Below, one piece after another: positions 28,589 to 36,757 of a stretch of DNA of 64,000 nucleotides. The position numbers and the translations under genes were made by a program. Source of the stretch: UBA2031 sp037189985 (GTDB lineage Bacteria; Pseudomonadota; Gammaproteobacteria; Pseudomonadales; Moraxellaceae). Below the pieces are notes generated by a model, which searched no databases, had not been told where the DNA came from, and worked only from the letters and a program-made list of their open reading frames with translations. How positions within the stretch are numbered: the stretch's first letter is position 1; each line of letters begins with the position of its first letter. The DNA lies in assembly GCA_037189985.1 (NCBI GenBank), contig JBBCJX010000014.1, forward strand, positions 1-64,000, given 5' to 3'.

Positions 28589-31057
28589 ATGGAAGATATC
28601 AACAACACGACCGTCACCTTCAAGGCCCTGGAACCGGAAAATCAGGAACAGGTGCTGACCGTTATCATCATCGGCTCCGGGCCCGCCGGCCTTTCCGCCG
28701 CCTCGCGTGCTGCCGAACTGCTTATCCCGCATGTGCTGCTGGAAGCCGAGGAGCACGCCTCCGACACCATCTACAAATACCAGAAGGGCAAGCACGTGAT
28801 GGCGGAGCCCGCCATCCTGCCACTGCAAAGCGGCATGAGCTTCTCGGCAGGAAAACGTGAAGAGGTGCTGGATACCTGGAATACCGAACTGGCACAGCAG
28901 GGCGTCAACATCCATTACGGCCGCAAGGTGTCGGCCGTGGAAAAGCTCGACAAGAACCTGTTCGTGGTGACCTGCGAGAACGGCAAGCAGTACAAAGGCC
29001 GGCATGTGGTGCTGGGCATAGGCCTGCAGGGCAATATCCGCAAGTTAGGCACCGCCGGCGACAGCCTGCCGCGCGTGCAGTACACGCTACGCGACCCTGC
29101 CGAGTTCGAGGCCGAAACCATCATCGTTGTCGGGGCCGGTGATGCCGCCATCGAAAACGCACTGGCGCTGGCACAGCAGAACCGCGTCATCCTCGTCAAC
29201 AAGGACATGGAATTCACGCGCTGCAAGGATGCCAACCACTCCCTCATCATGGGTGCCGCCAAGGATGGCAGCGTCGAAATACGCTACGGCGCACGCACGC
29301 TGCGCGTCGAGGAAGCCATCGGTGAAGAACAACCGCTGCGCTATGTCGCCAGCACGCCGGATGGCGAGGAAATCATTTCCTGTCATCGCGTCATTGCCCG
29401 TCTGGGTGCCAGCCCGCCCCGCAAGCTGATCGAAAGCTTCGGCGTCGAGTTCCCCAACAGCGACGCCAATGCCGTTCCCGCCCTCAGCGAGACCTACGAA
29501 TCCAATGTGCCCGGCCTGTACGTGATCGGCGCATTGGGTGGCTACCCGCTCATCAAGCAGGCGATGAACCAGGGCTATGAAGTCGTTTCCACCATCATGG
29601 AAATGGCCGTGGTACCGGCGGACGAGCCCTTGCTGCTGGCAAAGTTTGCCAACTTCCGCCCGGACTATTCGGTAACGGAAGCGCTCACCGTCATCCAGCA
29701 CAACGTGCCCCTGTTCCGCGATTTCACCAAGCTGCAAATGCGCGAGTTCATGCTGGAATCCAGCATCCTCATGCCAGCCGAAGGCGAAATCATCTTCAGC
29801 AAGAACGACTACACCAACAGCTTCCTTTCCATCGTGGAAGGCCATGCCGAAGTGGAAGTCTTCGATGAAAACGGCGCCTCCTCCTGGATACGCCTGGAAA
29901 AGGGCCAGTTCTTCGGCGAGATGGGCCTGATTTCCGGCCGCCGCCGTACCGCCACGGTACGCGCCGGAGCCGGTTGCAGCCTGGTGGAGACACCGCGTCG
30001 GCTGATGCTGAAATTCATTGCCTCCGTCGAGACCATACGACGCCAGATCGATGAAATCTTCGTGCGCCGTGCCATCACCACCTATCTGGCGCCCAACCTG
30101 CCGCACGAGGCTGTTTCGGAGCTGATGGCCGGTGGTGTGCAACTGCGCCGCTATGCCGCCAATGAAGTCATCTTCCGCGAAGGCGATGCGCCGGATTTCC
30201 TCTATCTCATTCGCAGTGGCTCGGTCACGATTTCCAATGACGTGAATGGGCGTGACGTGGTGCTGTCCTATGTCTCAGCCGGCAACTACGTGGGTGAAAT
30301 GGCGCTGATCAACGACACGCCGCGCACCGCCACCATCCAGGCCACCGTGCAGACTGAGATGCTGCTGCTGGATGCCGGTACCTTCAAGCGCGTGCTCACC
30401 CGGAATCCGGCCTGGCGTGCCGACATGGACGCACGCTTCCTGGAACGCGTGAAAAGCAATGTGCAGCGTGAGGAGCTGAGCGGCGGCAGCGACATCATCC
30501 GCTTCCTCATGGGACAGGGACTGGGTGAAGGTACCGACGTACTGCTCATTGACGAGTCCCTCTGCATCCACTGCAACAACTGCGAAACTGCCTGCGCGGA
30601 AACTCACAACGGCATGTCGCGCCTGAACCGTGCTGCCGGTCCCACCTTCAACAACATCCACGTGCCGACCTCATGCCGCCACTGTGAGCATCCGCACTGC
30701 ATGAAGGACTGCCCGCCGGATGCCATACGCCGCTCCGACACCGGTGAAGTGTTCATTTCCGATGCTTGCATCGGCTGTGGCAACTGCGAGCGCAACTGTC
30801 CTTATGGCGTGATACAGATGCGTGCGCCGGCACCTACGGAAAGCGCAACCGGTCTGTTGTCGTGGATGTTGCTGGGGCTGGGTGATGCGCCGGGTGAGCG
30901 TGCTGGTGTTTACAACCCGGATGCGCCCAAGAAGGCGGTGAAGTGCGATATGTGCATGGACCAGAAAGGTGGGGCGGCTTGTGTTCGGGCTTGCCCGACG
31001 GGAGCGGCGATTCGTATTGCGCCGGAGAGGTTCATGGATTTGCAGGGGGACAGGTAG
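28589..31057 (+). CDS. FAD oxidoreductase / two cNMP-binding domains / four [4Fe-4S] ferredoxin fusion
   Basis: An 822-residue cytoplasmic protein without a signal peptide. Residues 1-330 are a thioredoxin-reductase-like flavoprotein (GSGPAG near 29, second Rossmann VVGAGDAAIENA near 177) lacking the redox CxxC, so nearer to ferredoxin-NADP reductase types. Two cyclic-nucleotide-binding domains follow (about 380-495 and 515-630; FFGEMGLISGRRRTATV and YVGEMALINDTPRTATI). Residues 650-815 hold four Cys clusters of the DmsB/HybA type (CIHCNNCETAC, CRHCEHPHCMKDCP, CIGCGNCERNCP, CDMC with CVRACP). It could feed NAD(P)H electrons to the membrane cytochrome under cNMP control. A GTG at 28580 is an alternative start. 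Confidence 0.85.
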   Translation: MEDINNTTVTFKALEPENQEQVLTVIIIGSGPAGLSAASRAAELLIPHVLLEAEEHASDTIYKYQKGKHVMAEPAILPLQSGMSFSAGKREEVLDTWNTELAQQGVNIHYGRKVSAVEKLDKNLFVVTCENGKQYKGRHVVLGIGLQGNIRKLGTAGDSLPRVQYTLRDPAEFEAETIIVVGAGDAAIENALALAQQNRVILVNKDMEFTRCKDANHSLIMGAAKDGSVEIRYGARTLRVEEAIGEEQPLRYVASTPDGEEIISCHRVIARLGASPPRKLIESFGVEFPNSDANAVPALSETYESNVPGLYVIGALGGYPLIKQAMNQGYEVVSTIMEMAVVPADEPLLLAKFANFRPDYSVTEALTVIQHNVPLFRDFTKLQMREFMLESSILMPAEGEIIFSKNDYTNSFLSIVEGHAEVEVFDENGASSWIRLEKGQFFGEMGLISGRRRTATVRAGAGCSLVETPRRLMLKFIASVETIRRQIDEIFVRRAITTYLAPNLPHEAVSELMAGGVQLRRYAANEVIFREGDAPDFLYLIRSGSVTISNDVNGRDVVLSYVSAGNYVGEMALINDTPRTATIQATVQTEMLLLDAGTFKRVLTRNPAWRADMDARFLERVKSNVQREELSGGSDIIRFLMGQGLGEGTDVLLIDESLCIHCNNCETACAETHNGMSRLNRAAGPTFNNIHVPTSCRHCEHPHCMKDCPPDAIRRSDTGEVFISDACIGCGNCERNCPYGVIQMRAPAPTESATGLLSWMLLGLGDAPGERAGVYNPDAPKKAVKCDMCMDQKGGAACVRACPTGAAIRIAPERFMDLQGDR

Positions 31058-31210
31058 TTTTCTACTTCTCCCGGTTTACGGGGTGATAGGCGTTGCCAGT
31101 CATTTTTCCGGTAGTGCAGGGATTTTTACTTGATCTCGCTTGATGGCGAAGTTTTTCGATTTTTTCTCCTGTTGTTTATTCATGATGTCGTTGCGCCTGC
31201 TGCGGGCCTC

Positions 31211-31237
31211 ACTTTCTTTTTTTCGCAAAAAGAAAGT
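31211..31237. repeat. 11-bp inverted repeat with A/T-rich arms
   Basis: ACTTTCTTTTT and AAAAAGAAAGT pair over the loop TTCGC. It may terminate either converging operon weakly, or be the core of a dispersed repeat. Confidence 0.5.
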
Positions 31238-31415
31238 AAGCAAAGAAAAGGTGACTCCTGCGGAGGGCTCTTCGCCTTATGACATCTGTTCTCATAGCCG
31301 AGGCAACGTGGTCATGCTCGCGCCGTGCGGCGACTCGCAACAGGCTTTTTCGCTCTTTTGTTGGTCAGTACCGTAGGCAAAGAAAGGGCTTGCCGCACTC
31401 TTGATCAACACGCTC

Positions 31416-31494
31416 GTCACCCCGGCGCAGGCCGGGGTCCATGCAATGCTGGGAATTTTGAGGCTGTATGGGTCCCGGCCTACGCCGGAATGAC
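31416..31494. repeat. 79-bp REP/MITE-like element, copy 1
   Basis: Two 27-base arms (31416-31442 and 31468-31494) match in inverted orientation at 22 of 27 positions around a 25-base spacer. The arms begin GTCACCCCGGCGCAGGCC and end in ATGAC on the right. Length and arm size are identical to the copy at 49386. Confidence 0.8.
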
Positions 31495-31554
31495 AGGAAA
31501 GCTGTAGGTGCGAATTCATTCGCACACGGGTAAACCCCGTTTATCTGCACAGTG

Positions 31555-32010
31555 TCACTCCGGGCTTCTTTCCTTCTCTTGCTGCCACAGCGCCTCTGCA
31601 TCTGTTCCTGTGGTGGGCTCTACTGTCAGCGCTACTGCATTACGGCTGCGCTTGCGTATCAGGAAAACCCCGAAGCCGATGGCGAATGCCAGGAATAGGA
31701 AGGGCCCGGTCCAGAGCAGGAAGGTGCTGGCCTTGAAGGGGGGTGAATAAAGGATGAAGTCGCCGTAGCGGTCCACCATGTACTGGCGGATTTCAGTGTC
31801 GCTGCGGCCGGCGGCCATCTGTTCCTTTATCTGATGGCGCAAATCCACGGCGAGGCTGGCGCTGGAGTCGGCGATGGACTGGTTCTGGCAAACGAGGCAA
31901 CGCAGTTCGTTGGAGAGTTGGCGGAGGCGGTTTTCATCCACAGGGCTTTCAACCGCCGCTGCACATGTCGCCGCACAGAAGAACATGACTGCCAGACAGA
32001 TGCTTTTCAT
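31555..32010 (-). CDS. ccmH: Cytochrome c-type biogenesis protein CcmH
   Basis: A 151-residue membrane-anchored thiol protein. A signal sequence is followed by the family active site LRCLVCQNQSIADS (CXXC near residues 38-41). The segment RQYMVDRYGDFILYSPPF lies near 76, with a C-terminal transmembrane helix near 98-118. CcmH reduces apocytochrome CXXCH cysteines and presents them to CcmF for heme attachment. It is the last gene of the minus-strand ccmI-F-G-H unit, two bases after ccmG, and faces the multiheme operon. Confidence 0.95.
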   Translation of the reverse strand: MKSICLAVMFFCAATCAAAVESPVDENRLRQLSNELRCLVCQNQSIADSSASLAVDLRHQIKEQMAAGRSDTEIRQYMVDRYGDFILYSPPFKASTFLLWTGPFLFLAFAIGFGVFLIRKRSRNAVALTVEPTTGTDAEALWQQEKERSPE

Positions 32011-32012
32011 GC

Positions 32013-32540
32013 TCAGCGCTCCTTCGCCAACAAGGGCAGCAAGGTCTTGTCGATGAAGTCCTGTGTCAGCGGGCCGACATGCCGTGCACGTACGATGCCG
32101 CCGGCATCCACCAGGAAAGTTTCCGGCACGCCGTACACACCAAGGTCAATGCCGGTGCGGCCGTCGGGGTCCTGCCATACATGGGCATAGGGATTGCCGT
32201 TGCGTTTCAACCATGTGCCGGCTGCTGCCGCATCGTCCTTGTAGTCCAGGCCAACAATCTCCACAACGCCGCGCCGCGACAGGTCCAGCAACAAGGGGTG
32301 CTCGATGATGCAGGAGCCGCACCATGAGGCCCATACATTGAGCAGCCAGACCCGGCCCTTCATTTCTGCCGGGCCGCCCTGCTCCTGCGGGGCATCCAGC
32401 CTTGGCAGTGAAAACTCCGGCACGGACTTTCCGATCAGCGCCGAGGGAATCTCACGCGGGTTCAGCGACAGCCCGCGCCACAAGAAAAATGCCAGCACAG
32501 CCAGCAACAGCAAGGGCAGTGCAATGCGCAGGGCTTTCAC
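32013..32540 (-). CDS. ccmG: Thiol:disulfide interchange protein CcmG/DsbE
   Basis: A 175-residue periplasmic thioredoxin-like protein anchored by an N-terminal helix (residues about 4-22). The active site is WASWCGSC, an unusual CGSC between the cysteines where CPTC or CVPC is common. The cis-Pro loop appears as YGVPETFLV near residue 140. CcmG keeps apocytochrome or CcmH cysteines reduced. The start overlaps the ccmF stop by four bases. Confidence 0.94.
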   Translation of the reverse strand: MKALRIALPLLLLAVLAFFLWRGLSLNPREIPSALIGKSVPEFSLPRLDAPQEQGGPAEMKGRVWLLNVWASWCGSCIIEHPLLLDLSRRGVVEIVGLDYKDDAAAAGTWLKRNGNPYAHVWQDPDGRTGIDLGVYGVPETFLVDAGGIVRARHVGPLTQDFIDKTLLPLLAKER

Positions 32541-34531
32541 TTCGACTCCACCGTGACGGTGTCATCCGTATGTTGGCGACGCACGCGGTAACGGCGGTCT
32601 GCCACGGCCAGAAAGCCGCCGGCTGCCATGAGCACGCAACCCCACCATATCCAGTTCACGAAGGGCTTGAGATAAACGCGCACGCCCCAGGCTTCTTCGC
32701 CGTCACTGCTGGGCACCGGCTCGCCCAGCGAGACATACACATCGCGGAAGAAGCCGGAGTCGATGGCGGCCTCGGTCATGACCTGGTCACCGGCCCAGTA
32801 TTTGCGCTTTTGGGGCTCCAGCAGGTGTATCACCTTGCCGGCACCCCGAGTCAGTTCGAACACACCGTGGGCGGCGGTGTAGTTGGGTCCCTGCACGTCA
32901 TCCACGCCCACGAAAGTCACACGCCAGTCACCAACTTCCACAGTGCTGCCCGGCGTCATCACGGCATCGCGTTCGCTTTCATAAGCGTTGACCAGCGTCA
33001 CGCCGACAATGAAAACCGCAATCCCGAAATGCGCCAGCAACATGCCGTAATAACTCGGCGGATTGGCCGCAAGCGATTGCGAGAGCGGCCGCCCGGGCCG
33101 CAGTGACAGTCGCTGCAAGAGATGCATCAACGTACCGAAGGCCAGCCATGTCGCCGCACCCAATCCGACAGCCACACCGGCAGACCACTTCCCCATCCAC
33201 CAGGGGAACACCATTGCTGCCAGCAGTGCCAGGAAAAAAGCCGCACACAAGGGGCGCAACAACTCCGGCAGGGGAATTTTCTTCCAGCGTGCAAACGGTC
33301 CTGCTGCCATGAGCACCACGGCGGGCAGGAGCACGACTGGAAAAACCGTGTCGAAATAAGGTGCTCCAACGGAAATCTTGCCCAGACCGAGTACATCCAT
33401 CAGCAGCGGATAGAGCGTGCCCAGCATGACCACGGCCAGCGCCACCATCATCAGCATGTTGTTCAGCAGCAGGAAAGATTCACGCGAGACCGCATCGAAA
33501 CGCCCGCCCAAGCCGATGCGGTTGGCACGCCAGGCATAGAGCATGAACGCCGTACCTATCACCACCAGCAGAAGCATGAGGATGAACACGCCGCGTGCAG
33601 GATCAGTGGCAAAAGCATGCACGGATGTCAGCACACCGGAGCGCACGAGGAAGGTGCCGAGAATGGACAGCGAGAAGGTGGTGATGGCCAGCAGCAAGGT
33701 CCAGCTTTTCAGGCTGTCGCGCTTGTCGGTGACAGCCAGCGAATGGATGAGCGCCGTGCCGGCAATCCAGGGCATGAGTGAGGCATTTTCCACCGGATCC
33801 CAGAACCACCAGCCACCCCAGCCCAGCTCGCGATAGGCCCACCAGCTTCCGAGCATGATGCCTACCGTGAGAAAGGCCCATGCCGCCGTTGTCCAAGGGC
33901 GTGCCCAGCGTGCCCAGGTCGCATCCAGTCGCCCTTCCAGCAAGGCAGCCGCCGCAAAGGCATAGCTCACTGCAAAGCCGACATAGCCCATGTAGAGCAT
34001 GGGCGGATGAATCACCATCAACGCATCCTGCAACAATGGATTGAGGTCATTGCCTTCGGGTGCTGCCGGAATCAGGCGCAGGAAGGGGCTGGACGTGCTC
34101 AGCATGAAGAGCAGGAATGCAGCGAGCACCAGCGAAAGGACAGCGATGATGCGCGTGCGGAAAGCCGGCGGCAGCGAACGCGACAGCAGCGCAAAAGCTG
34201 CAATCCAGGCCGACTGCAAGGTCACCCAGAGCAATAGCGATCCTTCATGCGAGCCCCAGGTTGCAGCCAGCTTGTAGGCCGTGGGCAGGCGTGAATTTGA
34301 ATTCGTGGCAACATTGAGCACGGAAAAATCGCTGGCCAGGAATGAAAGCGCCAGACAAACAAATGCGGCCAGTGCCAGCAGGAACTGCAACACAGCACCG
34401 CCAACTGCTAGAGGAGCAGCAGCAGGATGACGCTGCACAGCGCCGAAAAACCCCAAGCCTGCCGTCAGCAAGGCCACCAGGAATGCCAAGATGGCCAGCA
34501 ACAGTCCCAACTCAGGAATCATGCCGGGCAT
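32537..34531 (-). CDS. ccmF: Heme lyase subunit CcmF
   Basis: A 664-residue polytopic inner-membrane protein of usual length, with about 15 helices. The WWD heme-handling motif GWGGWWFWDPVENASLMPW lies near residue 232. His residues near 174, 261, 303 and 491 are candidates for the conserved ligands. CcmF with CcmH and CcmI takes heme from CcmE and ligates it to apocytochrome. ccmA to ccmE are not in this window, so this set resembles separate NrfE-type lyase modules dedicated to particular multiheme cytochromes. No NrfA-type protein is present. Confidence 0.95.
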   Translation of the reverse strand: MPGMIPELGLLLAILAFLVALLTAGLGFFGAVQRHPAAAPLAVGGAVLQFLLALAAFVCLALSFLASDFSVLNVATNSNSRLPTAYKLAATWGSHEGSLLLWVTLQSAWIAAFALLSRSLPPAFRTRIIAVLSLVLAAFLLFMLSTSSPFLRLIPAAPEGNDLNPLLQDALMVIHPPMLYMGYVGFAVSYAFAAAALLEGRLDATWARWARPWTTAAWAFLTVGIMLGSWWAYRELGWGGWWFWDPVENASLMPWIAGTALIHSLAVTDKRDSLKSWTLLLAITTFSLSILGTFLVRSGVLTSVHAFATDPARGVFILMLLLVVIGTAFMLYAWRANRIGLGGRFDAVSRESFLLLNNMLMMVALAVVMLGTLYPLLMDVLGLGKISVGAPYFDTVFPVVLLPAVVLMAAGPFARWKKIPLPELLRPLCAAFFLALLAAMVFPWWMGKWSAGVAVGLGAATWLAFGTLMHLLQRLSLRPGRPLSQSLAANPPSYYGMLLAHFGIAVFIVGVTLVNAYESERDAVMTPGSTVEVGDWRVTFVGVDDVQGPNYTAAHGVFELTRGAGKVIHLLEPQKRKYWAGDQVMTEAAIDSGFFRDVYVSLGEPVPSSDGEEAWGVRVYLKPFVNWIWWGCVLMAAGGFLAVADRRYRVRRQHTDDTVTVESK

Positions 34532-34577
34532 CCTTTTGCAGCCGGCAGAATGCTTTCATGAGTGCGATGCAACCTTG

Positions 34578-35885
34578 TCATGGCTGCACCTCGTCAATCA
34601 CGATGGAAATGCCGGCACTGCCCGTCTTGATGGCGGTCACTTTCCCGCGCAAATCACCGGTCTGCGGCGTGGCCTGCCCACTGACGGAAATGCGGGCCTC
34701 GACATCCACTCGCTCAGCACCCGAAAGATTCATGCCCGGCGCCATGGCATGTGAATCATCCAGCGTGAAGCTAAAAGGAAATGCCGGCACCGGCAAACGC
34801 AGCACAGCCAGCGGAATGCGTGGCGCGCCGGCTGCCGTGGCGGCATGTCGTGCATAGATGAACAAGGTACTGCCCGGCTGTATGCGCCCGCGCAATGCCG
34901 GTGCCAGTTCCACCTGCCCAGATACGGCATTGCCTTGTATTGCTGCCGGCGCTTCTTCCCGGAGCGGCTCGGCAACAGGAGTTGCACTGGCAGAAGAAGA
35001 AGCAGGCTGGCCATTCAGCTGCGCCAGAATCTGGTCGATGGCGATGGCATCCTGTGAGCCATCGGCAAACGTTGCGCGCAAGCGCTGCCAGAACGCGCGC
35101 GCGGCAGCCGGATTGCCTGCCTGCATGGCCGCACTCGCGGAAAGTGCCAGCGACTTGCGATGCTGCGGATCAATCGTCAGTGCCGTGGCAATCATGGCGG
35201 CAGGCTCGCCCTGCAAATTGCGACCCTGCGCCATGCCCAAGACATCCGCCGCATCGGCAAGCAGGTCCGGGTCCCGGGGTGCCAGCCGCAAGGCCGGCTC
35301 ATACGCACGCACAGCACCCTCAAAATCACCCAGTTGTGCCTTGGAGCGCGCCAGCAGTGCCCAGCCCGCCAGATTGTCCGGCTCACCGGCCAGTCTGGCC
35401 TCCAGGCGCTCGACCATGCCTTTCACATCCGTGGCGGAATCGGCATGCGCAGGATTGATGAATGCGTCATGGACTTGTGCTGCCGCCTCGGCGGAATACT
35501 CCAGCGCAGCAGGATGCCCCAGCAGGCCATACAACAGCGCCGTACCTGCCAGCACGCCGACACCACCGGCCAGTGCCCAGCGCAGGAAGGAGCGCTCACC
35601 GGCAACCGCAGGCGCCGGTACGGCATCCAGCGTGGCCGAGGCGCGCCCAGCCCACTCACGCAGTGCCTCCTCGCGGTCATCCGGTGCCAGCGTCGCCGCT
35701 TCCGTATCGGCATCCAGTTCGGCACGTTGCGCTGCCAGCACCTGCCAGGTCGCCTTCCATTCGGGCTGCTCTTCGCGATCTGGCGCTACCGGAGGTTGCC
35801 GGCGCAGGGTACGCCACAGTGGCCAGAAAAATGCGGCCAGCGTGAGCAGGACAAGCGGGATGGCAACGACAAGAAAGAGGATCAC
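34578..35885 (-). CDS. ccmI: Cytochrome c biogenesis protein CcmI (TPR type)
   Basis: A 435-residue membrane protein. The start is taken as GTG at 35885, which follows a CGGAG ribosome site and places the first helix (ILFLVVAIPLVLLTLAAFF) at the N-terminus; the frame is open to 35984. A second helix lies near residues 84-104. TPR-like repeats follow (LAGWALLARSKAQLGDFEGAV near 175, then DPQHRKSLALSASAAMQAGN), with a C-terminal beta-rich domain of CcmI/NrfG type. It chaperones apocytochrome C-termini to CcmF/H. It is first in the unit, unlike the usual last position. Confidence 0.88.
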   Translation of the reverse strand: MILFLVVAIPLVLLTLAAFFWPLWRTLRRQPPVAPDREEQPEWKATWQVLAAQRAELDADTEAATLAPDDREEALREWAGRASATLDAVPAPAVAGERSFLRWALAGGVGVLAGTALLYGLLGHPAALEYSAEAAAQVHDAFINPAHADSATDVKGMVERLEARLAGEPDNLAGWALLARSKAQLGDFEGAVRAYEPALRLAPRDPDLLADAADVLGMAQGRNLQGEPAAMIATALTIDPQHRKSLALSASAAMQAGNPAAARAFWQRLRATFADGSQDAIAIDQILAQLNGQPASSSASATPVAEPLREEAPAAIQGNAVSGQVELAPALRGRIQPGSTLFIYARHAATAAGAPRIPLAVLRLPVPAFPFSFTLDDSHAMAPGMNLSGAERVDVEARISVSGQATPQTGDLRGKVTAIKTGSAGISIVIDEVQP

Positions 35886-36009
35886 GGCAACTCCGGCTGT
35901 GAGACAGGAAACCGGGCCGGCACTGGCAACAACATGCAGCGGCCGGCCCCAAAAGACTGCGGCGACTCTACAAGTCTTTGCCATCGAGTTCGAGCGTCTG
36001 CGGGCGGGC

Positions 36010-36648
36010 TTATTCCGTGGTGGTGTAATGCCTGAACAAGGTGTCCACGATGATGACCAGTTCCTGCATCAGCTCGGCTGCCACCTCAGGTTCGGCCACC
36101 AGCGCTTCCTGCAGGACCTGCTCGCAGGACTCGCTGAGTATCCAGGCCACGCGTGCTGCACGTTGCGGTGACAGCCGTGTACGTTCCTGCAGCACATGCG
36201 CCAACACATTGGCTATGCGCTGGTTGGAGGCCCGCACCACTTCACGCAAGGAAGGCTCGGCACGCAGCGCCTGCAGGACCAGCACATAACCCGGGGCCTG
36301 CCGGTAAGCTGCATGCAGGTGATTCAGCAAGGGACCTGCTGCTATATCACCAGCGCTGGCAAAACGTTCGATATGCCGCGCCAGCTCATCATCAACCTGC
36401 GCCATGGTGCGTTCCGCCAGCGCGGCGAACACCGCGAGGCGACTTTCAAAATAGTGATAGACCGTGGCAGGCGGCAAGCCGGCACGCTCGGCAATGGCCA
36501 GCATGGAGGCGGCCTCCATGCCCTGTTCCGCCAGCAGGCCGGCGGTGGCATCGAGGATGGACTCGATCTTGAGGCGGGAGCGCTGCTGCACGGGAACAAC
36601 ACGCTGGCGAGGCAGCGGTGCACTGGATGAACGAGGTGGACTGGACAT
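36010..36648 (-). CDS. TetR family transcriptional regulator
   Basis: A 212-residue repressor-type protein. The N-terminal helix-turn-helix lies near residues 25-70 (KIESILDATAGLLAEQGMEA, then ERAGLPPATVYHYFESRLAVF); the C-terminal ligand domain has a TetR_C-like helical pattern. The ATG at 36648 is preferred over 36705. It is divergent from the flavin oxidase gene, and a palindrome between them (36657-36679) is a likely operator for both. The ccm unit lies 124 bases downstream in the same direction, so limited co-transcription is possible. The ligand is unknown. Confidence 0.92.
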   Translation of the reverse strand: MSSPPRSSSAPLPRQRVVPVQQRSRLKIESILDATAGLLAEQGMEAASMLAIAERAGLPPATVYHYFESRLAVFAALAERTMAQVDDELARHIERFASAGDIAAGPLLNHLHAAYRQAPGYVLVLQALRAEPSLREVVRASNQRIANVLAHVLQERTRLSPQRAARVAWILSESCEQVLQEALVAEPEVAAELMQELVIIVDTLFRHYTTTE

Positions 36649-36656
36649 GATTTTCC

Positions 36657-36679
36657 AAAGCTGATAACTATTCAGCTTT
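36657..36679. promoter_or_regulatory. Candidate TetR operator
   Basis: AAAGCTGA and TCAGCTTT form an 8-bp inverted repeat around seven bases, nine bases upstream of the tetR start and about 80 bases before the divergent oxidase gene. Position and dyad size fit an autoregulatory TetR site. Confidence 0.6.
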
Positions 36680-36757
36680 ATGCTTGAGCCAGCGCCTGAC
36701 GTCAAGACTCCAGGCCATCACAAGCCCCGACAACAAGAACAACTGCCGAGACACACC

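Larger units (their letters stand above)
31058..31554. other. 497-base repeat-rich gap between convergent operons
   Basis: No convincing gene. It contains the inverted repeat ACTTTCTTTTT / AAAAAGAAAGT (31211-31237), a following stretch whose translation (a KKKVSKEKVT-type peptide) recalls spurious proteins often annotated over dispersed repeats, and a 79-bp inverted-repeat element at 31416-31494. Both flanking operons end here, so bidirectional termination is expected; no classical terminator next to 31057 was found. Confidence 0.6.

Noticed and set aside
31140..31376. 78-codon open frame in the gap after the cytochrome operon
   Set aside because: It lies in repeat-like sequence, has no ribosome site or domain, and resembles spurious repeat translations.
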